Assembly (NCBI RefSeq): GCF_002198715.1
Contig: NZ_MWLK01000015.1
Location: 184,656-248,655, forward strand
Direction of reading: 5' to 3'
DNA length: 64,000 nucleotides
DNA from: Rhodomicrobium sp. R_RK_3
GTDB taxonomy: Bacteria > Pseudomonadota > Alphaproteobacteria > Rhizobiales > Rhodomicrobiaceae
Part shown: piece by piece, positions 16,603-25,198 of the stretch
Position numbering within the stretch: the first letter of the stretch is position 1
Layout: every line of letters begins with the position of its first letter
Made by a program: the position numbers and the translations under genes
Notes under the pieces: generated by a model
Seen by the model: the letters and a program-made list of their open reading frames with translations, nothing else
What the model was told of the DNA's origin: nothing
Databases searched by the model: none

Positions 16603-17318
16603 TGAAGGACAAACCGTTCCGTGCGGGGGCTGCGCCGCTTCTCGCCGGTGGCGCGGTATGGGCCGTGCTCCTCGTCTCGGGGCTCGCCTCGCCGGCTGGT
16701 GCGCAGGCGCCGGGCAATGGCCTTGCCGCGAGCTACGGCGCCAATTCCGGCAAGCCGATCGACATCGAGGCCGACGCGCTCGAGGTGGACGACAAGAAAA
16801 AGATCGCCACTTTCACCGGCAATGTCTCGGCGACACAGGGCGATTTCAATCTGAAGGCCAAGGAAATCCAGGTTGCCTATGCGCCGCCGGCCGCAAAGGA
16901 CGGCGCGGCGAAGGACGATGCCGTCAAGGAGGCCAAGGCTTCCAGTTCGCCTTTGCCGGGCGGCGGCGGCGCGGACATCACCCAGATCGACGCCAAGGGC
17001 AAGGTCCTGATCACCACCAAGGATCGCCAGACGGGCAAGGAAGGCCAGACCGCGACGAGCGACTGGGCCGTTTTCGAGGTCAAGAAACAACTCGTCACCC
17101 TGGGCGGTGAAGTCGTGCTGACCCAGGAGACGAACACACTGAAGGGCAGCCGGCTGGTGATCGATCTGGTCAGCGGCCAGAGCCGCTTCGAGAACAACGA
17201 CACCGCCGGCGGCGGCGATGGCGCCAAAGGCCGGGTGAAGGCCCTGTTCACCCCGAAGGCGCGCGAGGCCAAGCCCGATAAGGCGGACAAACCCGAGAAG
17301 CCGGAAAAGCCGCGCTGA
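16599..17318 (+). CDS. lptA: LptA, periplasmic LPS-transport protein
   Basis: A 239-residue protein with a signal peptide (cleavage near ASPAGAQA, about residue 36) and an OstA-like domain: IDIEADALEVDDKKKIATFTGNVSATQGDFNLKAKEI-type repeats and NTLKGSRLVIDLVSGQSRFE. A Lys/Ala-rich insertion of about 35 residues (AKDGAAKDDAVKEAKAS) interrupts the domain, and the tail is a charged KPDKADKPEKPEKPR. Both are common in alphaproteobacterial forms. It bridges LptC to the outer-membrane LptD. It is coupled to lptC by an ATGA overlap. Confidence 0.92.
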   Translation: MMKDKPFRAGAAPLLAGGAVWAVLLVSGLASPAGAQAPGNGLAASYGANSGKPIDIEADALEVDDKKKIATFTGNVSATQGDFNLKAKEIQVAYAPPAAKDGAAKDDAVKEAKASSSPLPGGGGADITQIDAKGKVLITTKDRQTGKEGQTATSDWAVFEVKKQLVTLGGEVVLTQETNTLKGSRLVIDLVSGQSRFENNDTAGGGDGAKGRVKALFTPKAREAKPDKADKPEKPEKPR

Positions 17319-17441
17319 CGCCGCATCGAGCCGGTATCGTCCGCGGCGCGTTCTTCCCGTGACAATTTTGGAATTAAATTTTCCCGCCGCCCGGACTATG
17401 GTCTTCGCAAAAGGCGTGCCGAACTCACCGCTGGGTTTCTG

Positions 17442-18287
17442 ATGGCGATCACGGACAGGCATAATCATCCTCAGGCCCGCACCGGCAACGGCAAGGCGCC
17501 TGTTCCGGCACGCCGTCCGCAATCCGACCAGGGGCCGCCGCCCAGACGCCGCGCGGACCCGGCCGCCGACGAACTGATCGCGACCGGGCTGGTCAAGAGC
17601 TTCAAGGCCCGGACCGTGGTGCGCGGCGCCAGCGTCAGCGTGCGCAAGGGCGAGGCCGTCGGGCTGCTCGGGCCGAACGGCGCCGGCAAGACCACAATCT
17701 TCTATATGATCACCGGCCTGATCAAGCCGGATAAGGGCAATGTCACCATCGACGGCCATGACGTCACCAAGCTGCCGATGTACCGGCGCGCCCGGCTCGG
17801 CATCGGCTATCTGCCGCAGGAGACCTCGATCTTTCGCGGCCTGTCGGTGGAGCAGAACATCCGCGCCGTGCTGGAAGTGGTCGAGCCGAACCGGCGCGAG
17901 CGCGAACGCCAGCTCGACGCGCTGCTCGACGAGTTCCGCATCACCCGCCTGCGCAAATCGCCCTCCATGGCGCTGTCGGGCGGTGAGCGGCGGCGCCTGG
18001 AGATCGCCCGGGCGCTGGCGAGCCGGCCGTCCTACATGCTGCTCGACGAGCCTTTCGCCGGCATCGACCCGATCGCGATCGGCGATATCCGCGCGCTTGT
18101 GCGCCATTTGACGCAGCGCGGGATCGGTGTTCTCATAACGGATCACAATGTTCGGGAAACATTGGAGCTTATTGACCGCGCTTATATCATTTATGATGGC
18201 AAGGTTCTGACCGAAGGCACGCCCGACGAGGTGGTCGCCAATGAGGACGTCAAGCGCGTCTATTTGGGCGACATGTTCTCGCGATAA
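17442..18287 (+). CDS. lptB: LptB, ATPase of the LPS transporter
   Basis: A 281-residue ABC ATPase. Walker A is GPNGAGKTT (about 77-85), the signature is LSGGERRRLEIARAL, Walker B is MLLDEPFAGIDP and the switch His is in ITDHN. The LptB-specific YLPQETSIFRGLSVEQNI Q-loop is clear. A basic, Pro-rich extension of about 45 residues precedes the domain; it is low-complexity and typical of Rhizobiales copies, so a downstream start is possible but none is better placed. It powers extraction of LPS from the inner membrane together with LptFG, which are not in this window. Confidence 0.95.
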   Translation: MAITDRHNHPQARTGNGKAPVPARRPQSDQGPPPRRRADPAADELIATGLVKSFKARTVVRGASVSVRKGEAVGLLGPNGAGKTTIFYMITGLIKPDKGNVTIDGHDVTKLPMYRRARLGIGYLPQETSIFRGLSVEQNIRAVLEVVEPNRRERERQLDALLDEFRITRLRKSPSMALSGGERRRLEIARALASRPSYMLLDEPFAGIDPIAIGDIRALVRHLTQRGIGVLITDHNVRETLELIDRAYIIYDGKVLTEGTPDEVVANEDVKRVYLGDMFSR

Positions 18288-18424
18288 GCATGGTAAGCAT
18301 TACGCTGCGGTTTTCCGGAAAAATATGCGATGAATGCAAGGGGATGGACTGGGACCGCAACAGGCGAGCGCGGTCACGGGTGCTGCCCGGGATGAGTGTA
18401 TGAGTTGAACGTGGAAGCGCGATC

Positions 18425-19960
18425 TTGCTCCAGACAAAGCTAGAGCTTAGACAGACGCAATCGCTTGTCATCACGCCGCAATTGCAGCAGGCGATCAAGC
18501 TATTGCAGCTTTCCAATCTCGAATTGCACAGCTTCCTCGAACGCGAGATCGAACAAAACCCCCTCATCGACTGGGACGAGCGCGCCGGCGACGAGACCCC
18601 GCGCCTGACCGCCGCGACCGCCGAGGCTCCTGCGGAGACCGCCCCGGCCGGAGCCGAGACGCTGCCCGGCGAGGGTTTTGGCGGTGAGGACGTCCACCAC
18701 GCCGCCGGTCCTGCCGATGAGATGTCCGATTTCGCCGATGACGCGGCCATGCCGCCGCCGGCGGCTTACGAAAACCTGTCGCTGCGCTCCTCCGGCAACG
18801 GCCTGTCCGAGCCGGGCGCGGCGCGCTTCGAGGATTACACCGCGGAGCAGGTCACGCTGCGCGACCATCTGCGCCAGCAGCTCCATCTCGCCGTCGCCGA
18901 CCCCACCCGCCGCCTGATCGGCGACCATCTGGTCGACCTGATCGACGAGGCGGGCTATCTGCGCGGCACCGTCGAGGAGGTCGCCGAGCGGCTCGGAGCG
19001 CCCTCGCGGCTGATCGAGTCGGTGCTGGCCGAGATCCAGAGTTTCGATCCCATCGGCGTCGGCGCGCGCTCGCTCGAGGAATGCCTCGCCTTGCAGCTCA
19101 AGGAGTGCAACCGCTACGATCCGGCCATCGCCAAGCTGCTCGGCAATCTGGACCTGCTCGCGGCGCATGACCTGCCGAAGCTGCGCCGGCTCTGCGAAGT
19201 CGATCACGAAGACCTGCTCGACATGATCGCCGAGATCCGCGCGCTCAACCCCAAGCCCGGCCTGCAATTCGGCTTCGCGGCGGTTGAGGCCGTGGTGCCG
19301 GACATTCTGGTCACCGCCGACGCGGACGGCGCCTGGAAGGTGCAGCTCAACAGCGATACGCTGCCGCGCATCTGCATCAATCACGGCTTCTACGCCACCG
19401 CCAAGCGCCAGGTCCGCAACGAGCGCGACAAGCATTACCTGCAGGGCTGCATCAGCACGGCCAACTGGCTGGCGCGCAGCCTCGACCAGCGCCGCCGCAC
19501 CATGCTGAAAGTCGCGCGCGAGATCGTCCGCCAGCAGGATGGCTTCCTGAGCCACGGCGTGCGCGGCTTGAAGCCGCTCGGGCTGAAGGATGTCGCCGAC
19601 CGAATCGGCATGCACGAATCGACCGTCAGCCGCGTCACCTCGAACAAATATATGCAGACGCCGCGCGGAACCTTCGAGCTGAAATATTTCTTTACCTCGG
19701 CGATCGCCGCCGCCGGTTTCGGCGACGCGCATTCCTCCGAAGCTGTAAAGCACCGGATCAAGGAAATGATCGACAATGAATCGCCGCGCCGCATCCTGTC
19801 CGACGACAAGATCGTCGCCATGCTGCGCGATGACGGCATAGATATTGCGCGCCGGACGGTGGCGAAATACCGGGAATTGATGCGGATACCGTCATCGGTC
19901 CAGCGCCGCCGGAATAAAAACGCAGCCGCCTCCAGAGCCTTAGTAACCGCTAAGGGATAA
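18425..19960 (+). CDS. rpoN: RpoN, RNA polymerase sigma-54 factor
   Basis: A 511-residue sigma-54. Region I (activator-interacting) begins LELRQTQSLVITPQLQQAIKLLQLSN; an acidic linker with many Pro/Ala follows to about residue 115; the core-binding region and helix-turn-helix (DRIGMHESTVSRVTSNKYMQTPRG) follow; and the RpoN box is ARRTVAKYRELMRIPSS near the C-terminus. It starts with TTG; GGAAG lies 9 bases before it, and no ATG or GTG in frame upstream is usable. Sigma-54 drives nitrogen and other stress-linked promoters requiring enhancer-binding activators. It lies between lptB and hpf as usual in the order. Confidence 0.97.
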   Translation: MLQTKLELRQTQSLVITPQLQQAIKLLQLSNLELHSFLEREIEQNPLIDWDERAGDETPRLTAATAEAPAETAPAGAETLPGEGFGGEDVHHAAGPADEMSDFADDAAMPPPAAYENLSLRSSGNGLSEPGAARFEDYTAEQVTLRDHLRQQLHLAVADPTRRLIGDHLVDLIDEAGYLRGTVEEVAERLGAPSRLIESVLAEIQSFDPIGVGARSLEECLALQLKECNRYDPAIAKLLGNLDLLAAHDLPKLRRLCEVDHEDLLDMIAEIRALNPKPGLQFGFAAVEAVVPDILVTADADGAWKVQLNSDTLPRICINHGFYATAKRQVRNERDKHYLQGCISTANWLARSLDQRRRTMLKVAREIVRQQDGFLSHGVRGLKPLGLKDVADRIGMHESTVSRVTSNKYMQTPRGTFELKYFFTSAIAAAGFGDAHSSEAVKHRIKEMIDNESPRRILSDDKIVAMLRDDGIDIARRTVAKYRELMRIPSSVQRRRNKNAAASRALVTAKG

Positions 19961-20184
19961 CCCTAATCGCTATTCAAGAGCGGTTGGGCGCAATGTGGCT
20001 TTTCAAGCGGTCAAACTGGCACCACAATATTGGTCCTGTTTGACATCGGGCAAGCTTCGGAATAGGGTCCGCCGGGGTCTGAGAGGGTGGCGAGGGAAAC
20101 AACCGGCCCCCTGGGCAGTTGTCAACAGCGTAGGGGCAGCTTTGGTGGGCAAGCTGCCGGATTTTACGCAGACACAAAAAACGC

Positions 20185-20787
20185 ATGGCCATTCAAGTCA
20201 CCGGCAAGAACATCGATCTCGGATCGGCTTTACGCAGCTATGTCTTGGACAAGCTGGAAAAAGCATTCGAAAAATATGGCAGCCAGGGGCTGTCGGGGCA
20301 TATATTTATCGAAAAGGAACATGGGCGGTTTGCGACGACTTGCGCGGTGCATATGGCATCGGGGCTTTCGCTGCAGTCGCACGGCTCGGCCGCCGAGGCG
20401 CACCCGAGCGTCGACGAAGCCATGGACCGGCTCGAGAAAAGACTGCGGCGATATAAGCGGCGGCTAAAAAATCATCATCCGACTTCCGCGCCTAGGAATA
20501 GTGCAGCGGACATCGACGCGATCGATTATACTCTCCGGCACGAGGACGGCGAGCAAGACGCGGACAGCCCTGAGCTTGCGCCGGCCATCGTGGCCGAGAC
20601 GCGAACGGCCATCCGGGTGCTGTCGGTCAGCGATGCGGTGATGGAGATGGACCTCGCGGATAAGTCGTTCCTTATCTTTGCGAATGCCAGCCATGGCCGC
20701 GTGAATGTGGTTTACCGGCGGGAAGACGGCCATGTCGGCTGGATCGACCCCGGTGGATTATCGGCGCAAGAAGACCGCGAGGACTGA
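20185..20787 (+). CDS. hpf: Long-form ribosome hibernation promoting factor
   Basis: A 200-residue HPF/RaiA of the long type: the N-terminal S30AE domain (IQVTGKNIDLGSALRSYVLDKLEKAFEKY, basic helix MDRLEKRLRRYKRRLK at about 80-95) plus a C-terminal dimerisation domain (RVLSVSDAVMEMDLADKSFLIFANASHGRVNVVYRREDGHVGWIDP). Long HPF dimerises 70S ribosomes into inactive 100S particles in stationary phase. The 224 bases between rpoN and this ATG hold no recognised element. Confidence 0.95.
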   Translation: MAIQVTGKNIDLGSALRSYVLDKLEKAFEKYGSQGLSGHIFIEKEHGRFATTCAVHMASGLSLQSHGSAAEAHPSVDEAMDRLEKRLRRYKRRLKNHHPTSAPRNSAADIDAIDYTLRHEDGEQDADSPELAPAIVAETRTAIRVLSVSDAVMEMDLADKSFLIFANASHGRVNVVYRREDGHVGWIDPGGLSAQEDRED

Positions 20788-20832
20788 GCCGCTACGGCAA
20801 GGCCGCTGGTCACTGGAGCGTATGGAAAGCCA

Positions 20833-21297
20833 ATGGATCTAAGCGATCTCATCACACCTTACGGCGTCATTCCAGCATTGAAGGCAACCACCAAGAAGCA
20901 AGCGCTTCAGGAATTGTCGGTGCGCGCCTCCAAGCTGACGGGCATCGACCAGCATGAGATCTTCAATACCCTGCTGCAGCGCGAGCGGCTCGGCTCGACC
21001 GGCGTCGGCAACGGCATCGCCATCCCGCATGGCAAGATGAACTCGCTGCACCACATTGTCGGCCTGTTCGCCCGGCTCGACGAGCCGATCGATTTCGACG
21101 CCATCGACGAGGAGCCCGTCGATCTGGTTTTCCTGCTGCTCGCCCCGGAAGACGCGGGAGCGGACCATCTCAAGGCTCTCGCCCGGATTTCCCGCCTGAT
21201 GCGCGAGCCGACGGCCGTGGAAAAGCTCAGGTCGTCGCGCGAGAAGGAAGCGCTGTACGCCGTGCTGACGGAGCCTGCCGCTTCGCACGCGGCCTGA
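20833..21297 (+). CDS. ptsN: PtsN, nitrogen-regulatory PTS IIA protein
   Basis: A 154-residue EIIA-Ntr. The phosphorylated His is H66 in NGIAIPHGKM, and the fructose-type IIA core follows (VGLFARLDEPIDFDAIDEEPVDLVFLLLAPEDAGADHLKALARISRLMRE). It receives phosphate from PtsP through NPr and regulates potassium uptake and metabolism rather than sugar import. It is 45 bases after hpf, probably in one transcript, and is followed by a strong hairpin terminator. Confidence 0.96.
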   Translation: MDLSDLITPYGVIPALKATTKKQALQELSVRASKLTGIDQHEIFNTLLQRERLGSTGVGNGIAIPHGKMNSLHHIVGLFARLDEPIDFDAIDEEPVDLVFLLLAPEDAGADHLKALARISRLMREPTAVEKLRSSREKEALYAVLTEPAASHAA

Positions 21298-21330
21298 TAT
21301 CTGCGCGGGGTCTGCCCGTATCGCGATTGG

Positions 21331-21354
21331 GGGCGCATGGCAGCGCCCGTTTTT
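21331..21354 (+). terminator. Rho-independent terminator after ptsN
   Basis: GGGCGC, loop ATGGCA, GCGCCC, then GTTTTT: a stem and T-run 33 bases after the ptsN stop. It marks the end of the rpoN-hpf-ptsN transcript. Confidence 0.75.
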
Positions 21355-21511
21355 GTGCCCGCGATGGCGTTGCCGGTCACGCCTCCCCAGAGCCTGAACC
21401 ACTCTCCCTGTTGGCCAAAAATCGGCGCAAACGGACCCGGCCGGGGCGAGCGGCGCCCGGCGGTGAGACATCTCAGGTGCGCCCCCGCCAGAGAGCGGCG
21501 GGGGGCTAGTC

Positions 21512-22174
21512 CTAAGCCGGGACCGCCGTCCCGCCCGAGGCCGGGATATGATCGTAGCGGTGTTCGCGCAGCCTGAAGGCGAGCACCACCAGCGCCACGC
21601 CGAAGACCACCGCATAGATGCCCATCCAGAAGGTCAGGACCAGCGCGCCGACCGGCGGCGCGGCGACCAGCAGGATGCCCAGCAGCACCGAACAGACGCC
21701 GCTGATGGTCAGCCAGATGCGGCCGTAATTCTGCTTCAGCCGGAAGGCGGAGGTAATCATCATCACGCCCGAGATGATCGCCCAGACTGCGACCAGCAGC
21801 ACGAAGGCGAAGATGGTCAGCTTCGGCCACATAAAGGCGAGCGCGCCGGCGGCGATGCGCAGGACGCCCTCGCCGGCCAGCACCAGCCATTGCTCGCCGC
21901 GCCGCGCCTGCCGCACCGCCATGATGATCGCAAGCACGCCGTCGGCCAGCATATAGGCGCAGAACACCAGGACGAGCGACAGCAGCGTCACCCCCGGCAG
22001 GAAGATGGCGGTCAGGCCGAAGGCGACACCGAGCGCGCCGCGCAGGGCGACCACCCACCAGTTCTGCGCCAGCACGGCGCTCTTCATATCCTCAAACCAG
22101 TCGCCCGCGTTCTCCTCGGGCGGAGAGGCGGCCGGATTGACGTTCAGATCCCTGATATTGCTGTTGTCGCTCAT
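21512..22174 (-). CDS. HdeD-family membrane protein (DUF308)
   Basis: A 220-residue protein with six hydrophobic segments after an acidic cytoplasmic N-terminus of about 40 residues. Family features: WWVVALRGALGVAFGLTAIFLPG, then LLSLVLVFCAYMLADGVLAII and the paired repeat ISGVMMITSAFRLK. HdeD proteins protect E. coli at high cell density against acid; in alphaproteobacteria the role is not known. The ATG at 22174 is preceded by GAGGAG 8 bases away. It lies 64 bases after the BI-1-like gene, so it may be the last gene of the signalling operon. Confidence 0.85.
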   Translation of the reverse strand: MSDNSNIRDLNVNPAASPPEENAGDWFEDMKSAVLAQNWWVVALRGALGVAFGLTAIFLPGVTLLSLVLVFCAYMLADGVLAIIMAVRQARRGEQWLVLAGEGVLRIAAGALAFMWPKLTIFAFVLLVAVWAIISGVMMITSAFRLKQNYGRIWLTISGVCSVLLGILLVAAPPVGALVLTFWMGIYAVVFGVALVVLAFRLREHRYDHIPASGGTAVPA

Positions 22175-22238
22175 CGAAAGCACTCCTCTTGCGAAAGACG
22201 GCCTTCATTCGATGCGGAGGGAGGCCCCCCGCATCTTG

Positions 22239-23039
22239 CTAGTTCCGATTGCCAAACAGACTGAGCATCGAGGTAAAAATGTTGATGAAATCTAAATAAA
22301 GGCTGAGCGCGCCCATAATCGCGGCCTTGCCCGCCGCCGTCCCGTCGCCCGCGACGCTGTAATAAAGCTCCTTGATGCGCTGGGTGTCGTAGGCCGTGAG
22401 GCCGGCAAAAACCAGCACGCCGATGATCGAGACGGCGAATTGCAGCGCGCTCGATTGCAGGAACAGATTGACCACGGCGGCGATGATGATGCCGACCACG
22501 CCCATGATGAGGAAGCCGCCCCAGCCGGAGAGGTCGCGCCGGGTGGTGTAGCCATAAAGGCTCAGCGCGCCGAAAGCGGCGGCGGTGATGAAGAAGATTT
22601 GGGCGATGGAGGTCGCGGTGTAGCGCAGGAAGATCGTCGACAGCGAGGCGCCCATTACGGCGGCGAACAGCCAGAAGGCCAGTTGCGCTCCGCCAAGGCT
22701 CATGCGCCCGACACGCCAGGACAGGAAGAACACGAAGCCGAGCGGGGCGAGCGCCACCACCAGCATCGCCGGGCCCCGGAACAGGGCTTGGCCAAATGGG
22801 GTCAGGAACAAGCCGGAGCGGATGGCCGGAACGCCGCCGCCGGGCAGATTGGCCGCAAGCCCGGGATCGGTCGTCACCGCGAAGCTGTAAATGAGATAGG
22901 CGACGATGCCGCTCAGCAGCACGCCGCCCGCCATGTAATTGTAGACGCTGAGCATATAGGCGCGCAGCCCCTCGTCCACGGCGCCGGGGGCGAGCCCTGG
23001 CCGCGCCGCGCGTTCGAACCCTGGTCCGCTGGTCGACAT
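22239..23039 (-). CDS. Bax-inhibitor-1 / YccA-family membrane protein
   Basis: A 266-residue protein with seven hydrophobic segments, as in bacterial BI-1/YccA proteins. Landmarks: GLRAYMLSVYNYMAGGVLLSGIV near residue 30, FGALSLYGYTTRRDLSGWGGFLIMG in the middle, and the conserved TAYDTQRIKELYY towards the end, where the two Asp residues of the family gate lie nearby. Members act as pH-sensitive calcium leak channels or inhibit FtsH. AGGAAAGG lies before the ATG at 23039. It is transcribed in line with the upstream response regulator, 44 bases away. Confidence 0.88.
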   Translation of the reverse strand: MSTSGPGFERAARPGLAPGAVDEGLRAYMLSVYNYMAGGVLLSGIVAYLIYSFAVTTDPGLAANLPGGGVPAIRSGLFLTPFGQALFRGPAMLVVALAPLGFVFFLSWRVGRMSLGGAQLAFWLFAAVMGASLSTIFLRYTATSIAQIFFITAAAFGALSLYGYTTRRDLSGWGGFLIMGVVGIIIAAVVNLFLQSSALQFAVSIIGVLVFAGLTAYDTQRIKELYYSVAGDGTAAGKAAIMGALSLYLDFINIFTSMLSLFGNRN

Positions 23040-23083
23040 GCGATGGTTGCCTTTCCTGGTTGGCGGGCGGCGGGCCGCCCGGG

Positions 23084-23578
23084 TCAAGCCGCGTCGGCGG
23101 TCGGCGTGGGCAGCGGCTTGTCCTCTTCATTGGAGCTTGTCTCTTTCGCCGCAGCGCCGTCGCGCCGCTTGCCGGTCGCGGCGAGCGCGCGCAGCGTCTC
23201 GACCCGTGCCGATTGCAGCAGATCGAGCACCGTCGCGGCGAGCGTCATCGGATCGAAGGGCTTCGAGATCACGGCGACGGCGCCGAGCGATTTGAGGAGG
23301 TCGAGCTCCGTGGCCTGGGCGCGGGCGGTCATGAAGATGATCGGGATATTCGCCGTTTCCGGTTGCGCGCGCAGCCGCGCCAGCATCGTCGGGCCATCCA
23401 TCAGCGGCATCATGACATCGCAGAGAATGACGTCGGGAAGCCACTCCGTGGCGACGGCGATCGCGTCCAGGCCAGAGGCGCAGCCCCGCGTGACGATGTC
23501 CGGATTTAGACCGAGCGAGAGTTCCGTGATCTTGCGGATGTCCGGCTCGTCATCGACGTGAAGAATATGGAAGGTCAT
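23084..23578 (-). CDS. Single-domain response regulator
   Basis: A 164-residue receiver protein. Acidic pocket DDE (residues 9-11), phospho-acceptor Asp in PDVILCDVMMP (about D54), Thr in FMTARA and Lys in VISKPFD. About 40 low-complexity charged residues follow the receiver, with no output domain, so it probably passes phosphate or contacts a partner protein. It overlaps the upstream hybrid kinase by 4 bases, so the kinase is its likely partner. Confidence 0.92.
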   Translation of the reverse strand: MTFHILHVDDEPDIRKITELSLGLNPDIVTRGCASGLDAIAVATEWLPDVILCDVMMPLMDGPTMLARLRAQPETANIPIIFMTARAQATELDLLKSLGAVAVISKPFDPMTLAATVLDLLQSARVETLRALAATGKRRDGAAAKETSSNEEDKPLPTPTADAA

Positions 23579-24723
23579 GCTTGCAGCCTTTCCTCAACAG
23601 GGGGAGGCGGGTTGGACGCCTCGTCCTGGACGCCGGGCTTACCCAGCGCGGGCAATTCGATATAGAAGATCGCGCCGCCGCCGGGCGCGTCGCTGAATCC
23701 GACCTCCCCGCCGAGCCGTTCGATCACCTGCTTGACGATGCTGAGGCCGAGGCCGGTGCCGCCCTTCTCGCGCGTATTGGTGGCGTCGGCCTGGGCGAAG
23801 CGCTCGAAGATGCGCTGGCGGAAGTCGTTCGCGATGCCGGGGCCATGGTCCCGCACGGAGATGCGCAGCTTGTCGCGCTCGCGGCCGATGGCGACCGCGA
23901 CCTGGCGGCCGGCGGGGGAGAATTTGATGGCATTGGAGAGCAAATTGGTGACCACTTGCGCCAGCCGGTCGGGGTCGGCATGGACCTCGCCGGCGACGGG
24001 GCCGTCCTCGAGCAGGATGCCGACGCCGTAGCCCTCGGCGAAGCCGCGATTGGCCTCGATCGACTGCTCGACCAGCCGCCGCACATTGACCTGGCTGAAA
24101 CGGAACTGCACCTGGCCGGATTCCATCTTATTGATGTCGAGAATATCGTTCACGAGCCGGACCAGCCGCTGGCAATTGGTATGCGCGATGCCGATCAGCT
24201 CGGCGATGGCGTCGGGCAATTCGCCGGCGGCCTTGCCCATCAAGAGGCCGAGCGACCCCGAAATCGAGGTCAACGGCGTGCGCAGCTCATGACTGACTGA
24301 AGACACGAATTCATCCTTCATCTGTTCCAGCCGCTTGCGCTCGATGGCGTAGCGCAGGGCGCGCATCAAGGCGCGCGGTTCGATCTGGCCCTTGACCAGA
24401 TAATCCTGCGCGCCCTCCTGCAAGGCGTGCGTCGCGAGGCCCTCGTCGTCGAGGCCGGTCAGCACCACCAGCGGCACGCGCGGCGCGGCGGCATGGGCGC
24501 GCCTGACCGCCTCCATCCCTTGCGCATCGGGCAGCCCGAGATCGACCAGAATGATGTCGGGGCTCTCCGTCGCGAGGTAGCTCTCTGCGGCATGCAGCGA
24601 CTCCACATGAGTCAACTCCGTAAGCTGCATGTCATTCTCTCTGAGCATTTCCCGAAGCAGCCGGGCGTCTCCCAGATTATCTTCGACCAGGAGAAGCAGT
24701 ACTTCTTTGATGGTCGCGCTCAT
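23575..24723 (-). CDS. Receiver-histidine kinase hybrid (REC-HisKA-HATPase)
   Basis: A 382-residue soluble protein with the receiver at the N-terminus: acidic VEDN (residue 13), acceptor Asp in DIILVDLGLPD, Lys in YLVKGQ. HisKA follows with FVSSVSHELRTPLTSISGSLG, then the ATP lid: N box TNLLSNAIKF, G1 DHGPGIAND, F box FERFAQAD and G2 GGTGLGLSIVKQ. It has no membrane segment or sensor domain, so it is likely driven through its own receiver by another kinase of the cluster. The ATG at 24723 overlaps the upstream receiver gene by 4 bases. It overlaps the downstream response regulator likewise. Confidence 0.93.
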   Translation of the reverse strand: MSATIKEVLLLLVEDNLGDARLLREMLRENDMQLTELTHVESLHAAESYLATESPDIILVDLGLPDAQGMEAVRRAHAAAPRVPLVVLTGLDDEGLATHALQEGAQDYLVKGQIEPRALMRALRYAIERKRLEQMKDEFVSSVSHELRTPLTSISGSLGLLMGKAAGELPDAIAELIGIAHTNCQRLVRLVNDILDINKMESGQVQFRFSQVNVRRLVEQSIEANRGFAEGYGVGILLEDGPVAGEVHADPDRLAQVVTNLLSNAIKFSPAGRQVAVAIGRERDKLRISVRDHGPGIANDFRQRIFERFAQADATNTREKGGTGLGLSIVKQVIERLGGEVGFSDAPGGGAIFYIELPALGKPGVQDEASNPPPPVEERLQA

Positions 24724-25154
24724 CCGACGATCTGGGCGGGCAGCTTGACCTTGGTCAGCCAGAAATCGTTGATGCTCTTCACCAGCGATTCGAACTCGTC
24801 GAGCTGCACCGGCTTGCTCAAATAGCAATTGGCCTGGAGCTGATAGCTTTTCACGATGTCCGCCTCCGCATCCGAGGTCGTCAGGATCACCGTGGGGATC
24901 AGCTTCAGGCTGTCATCCTCCTTGATGTGGGCCAAGACCTCGCGGCCATCCATCTTGGGAAGGTTGAGATCCAGAAGGATCAGGTCCGGCCGGGGCGCGT
25001 CCTGATGCACGCCCTCCCGGCGCAGGAATGTCATCGCCTCCACTCCGTCGGTAGCGACATGTATTCGGATCGCCGTGTTCGCCGCCTGAAAGGCTTCTTG
25101 CGTCAGCCGGACGTCGCCGGGACTGTCTTCGACCAGGAGCACTTCAATTGGCAT
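24720..25154 (-). CDS. Rcp1-like single-domain response regulator
   Basis: A 144-residue receiver of the Rcp1 (phytochrome partner) type: MPIEVLLVEDSPGDVRLTQEAF, acceptor Asp in LILLDLNLPKMDG, TTSDAEADI and the long C-terminal YLSKPVQLDEFESLVKSINDFW. The ATG at 25154 has GGAG 5 bases before it. An in-frame ATG at 25202 would add 16 residues and overlap the upstream kinase stop by 4 bases; either is possible. This receiver type usually takes phosphate directly from kinases with the SHDLQEPLR motif, which is what the large kinase upstream carries. Confidence 0.9.
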   Translation of the reverse strand: MPIEVLLVEDSPGDVRLTQEAFQAANTAIRIHVATDGVEAMTFLRREGVHQDAPRPDLILLDLNLPKMDGREVLAHIKEDDSLKLIPTVILTTSDAEADIVKSYQLQANCYLSKPVQLDEFESLVKSINDFWLTKVKLPAQIVG

Positions 25155-25198
25155 ATCGTCTCCAATTCCAATCTGGGGCATGCCGTTTCCGGAACCGA

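Noticed and set aside
20020..20045. Possible sigma-54 promoter CTGGCACCACAATATTGGT before hpf
   Set aside because: The TGGCAC is good, but the TTGC element is two bases out of place, so the -24/-12 spacing fails.
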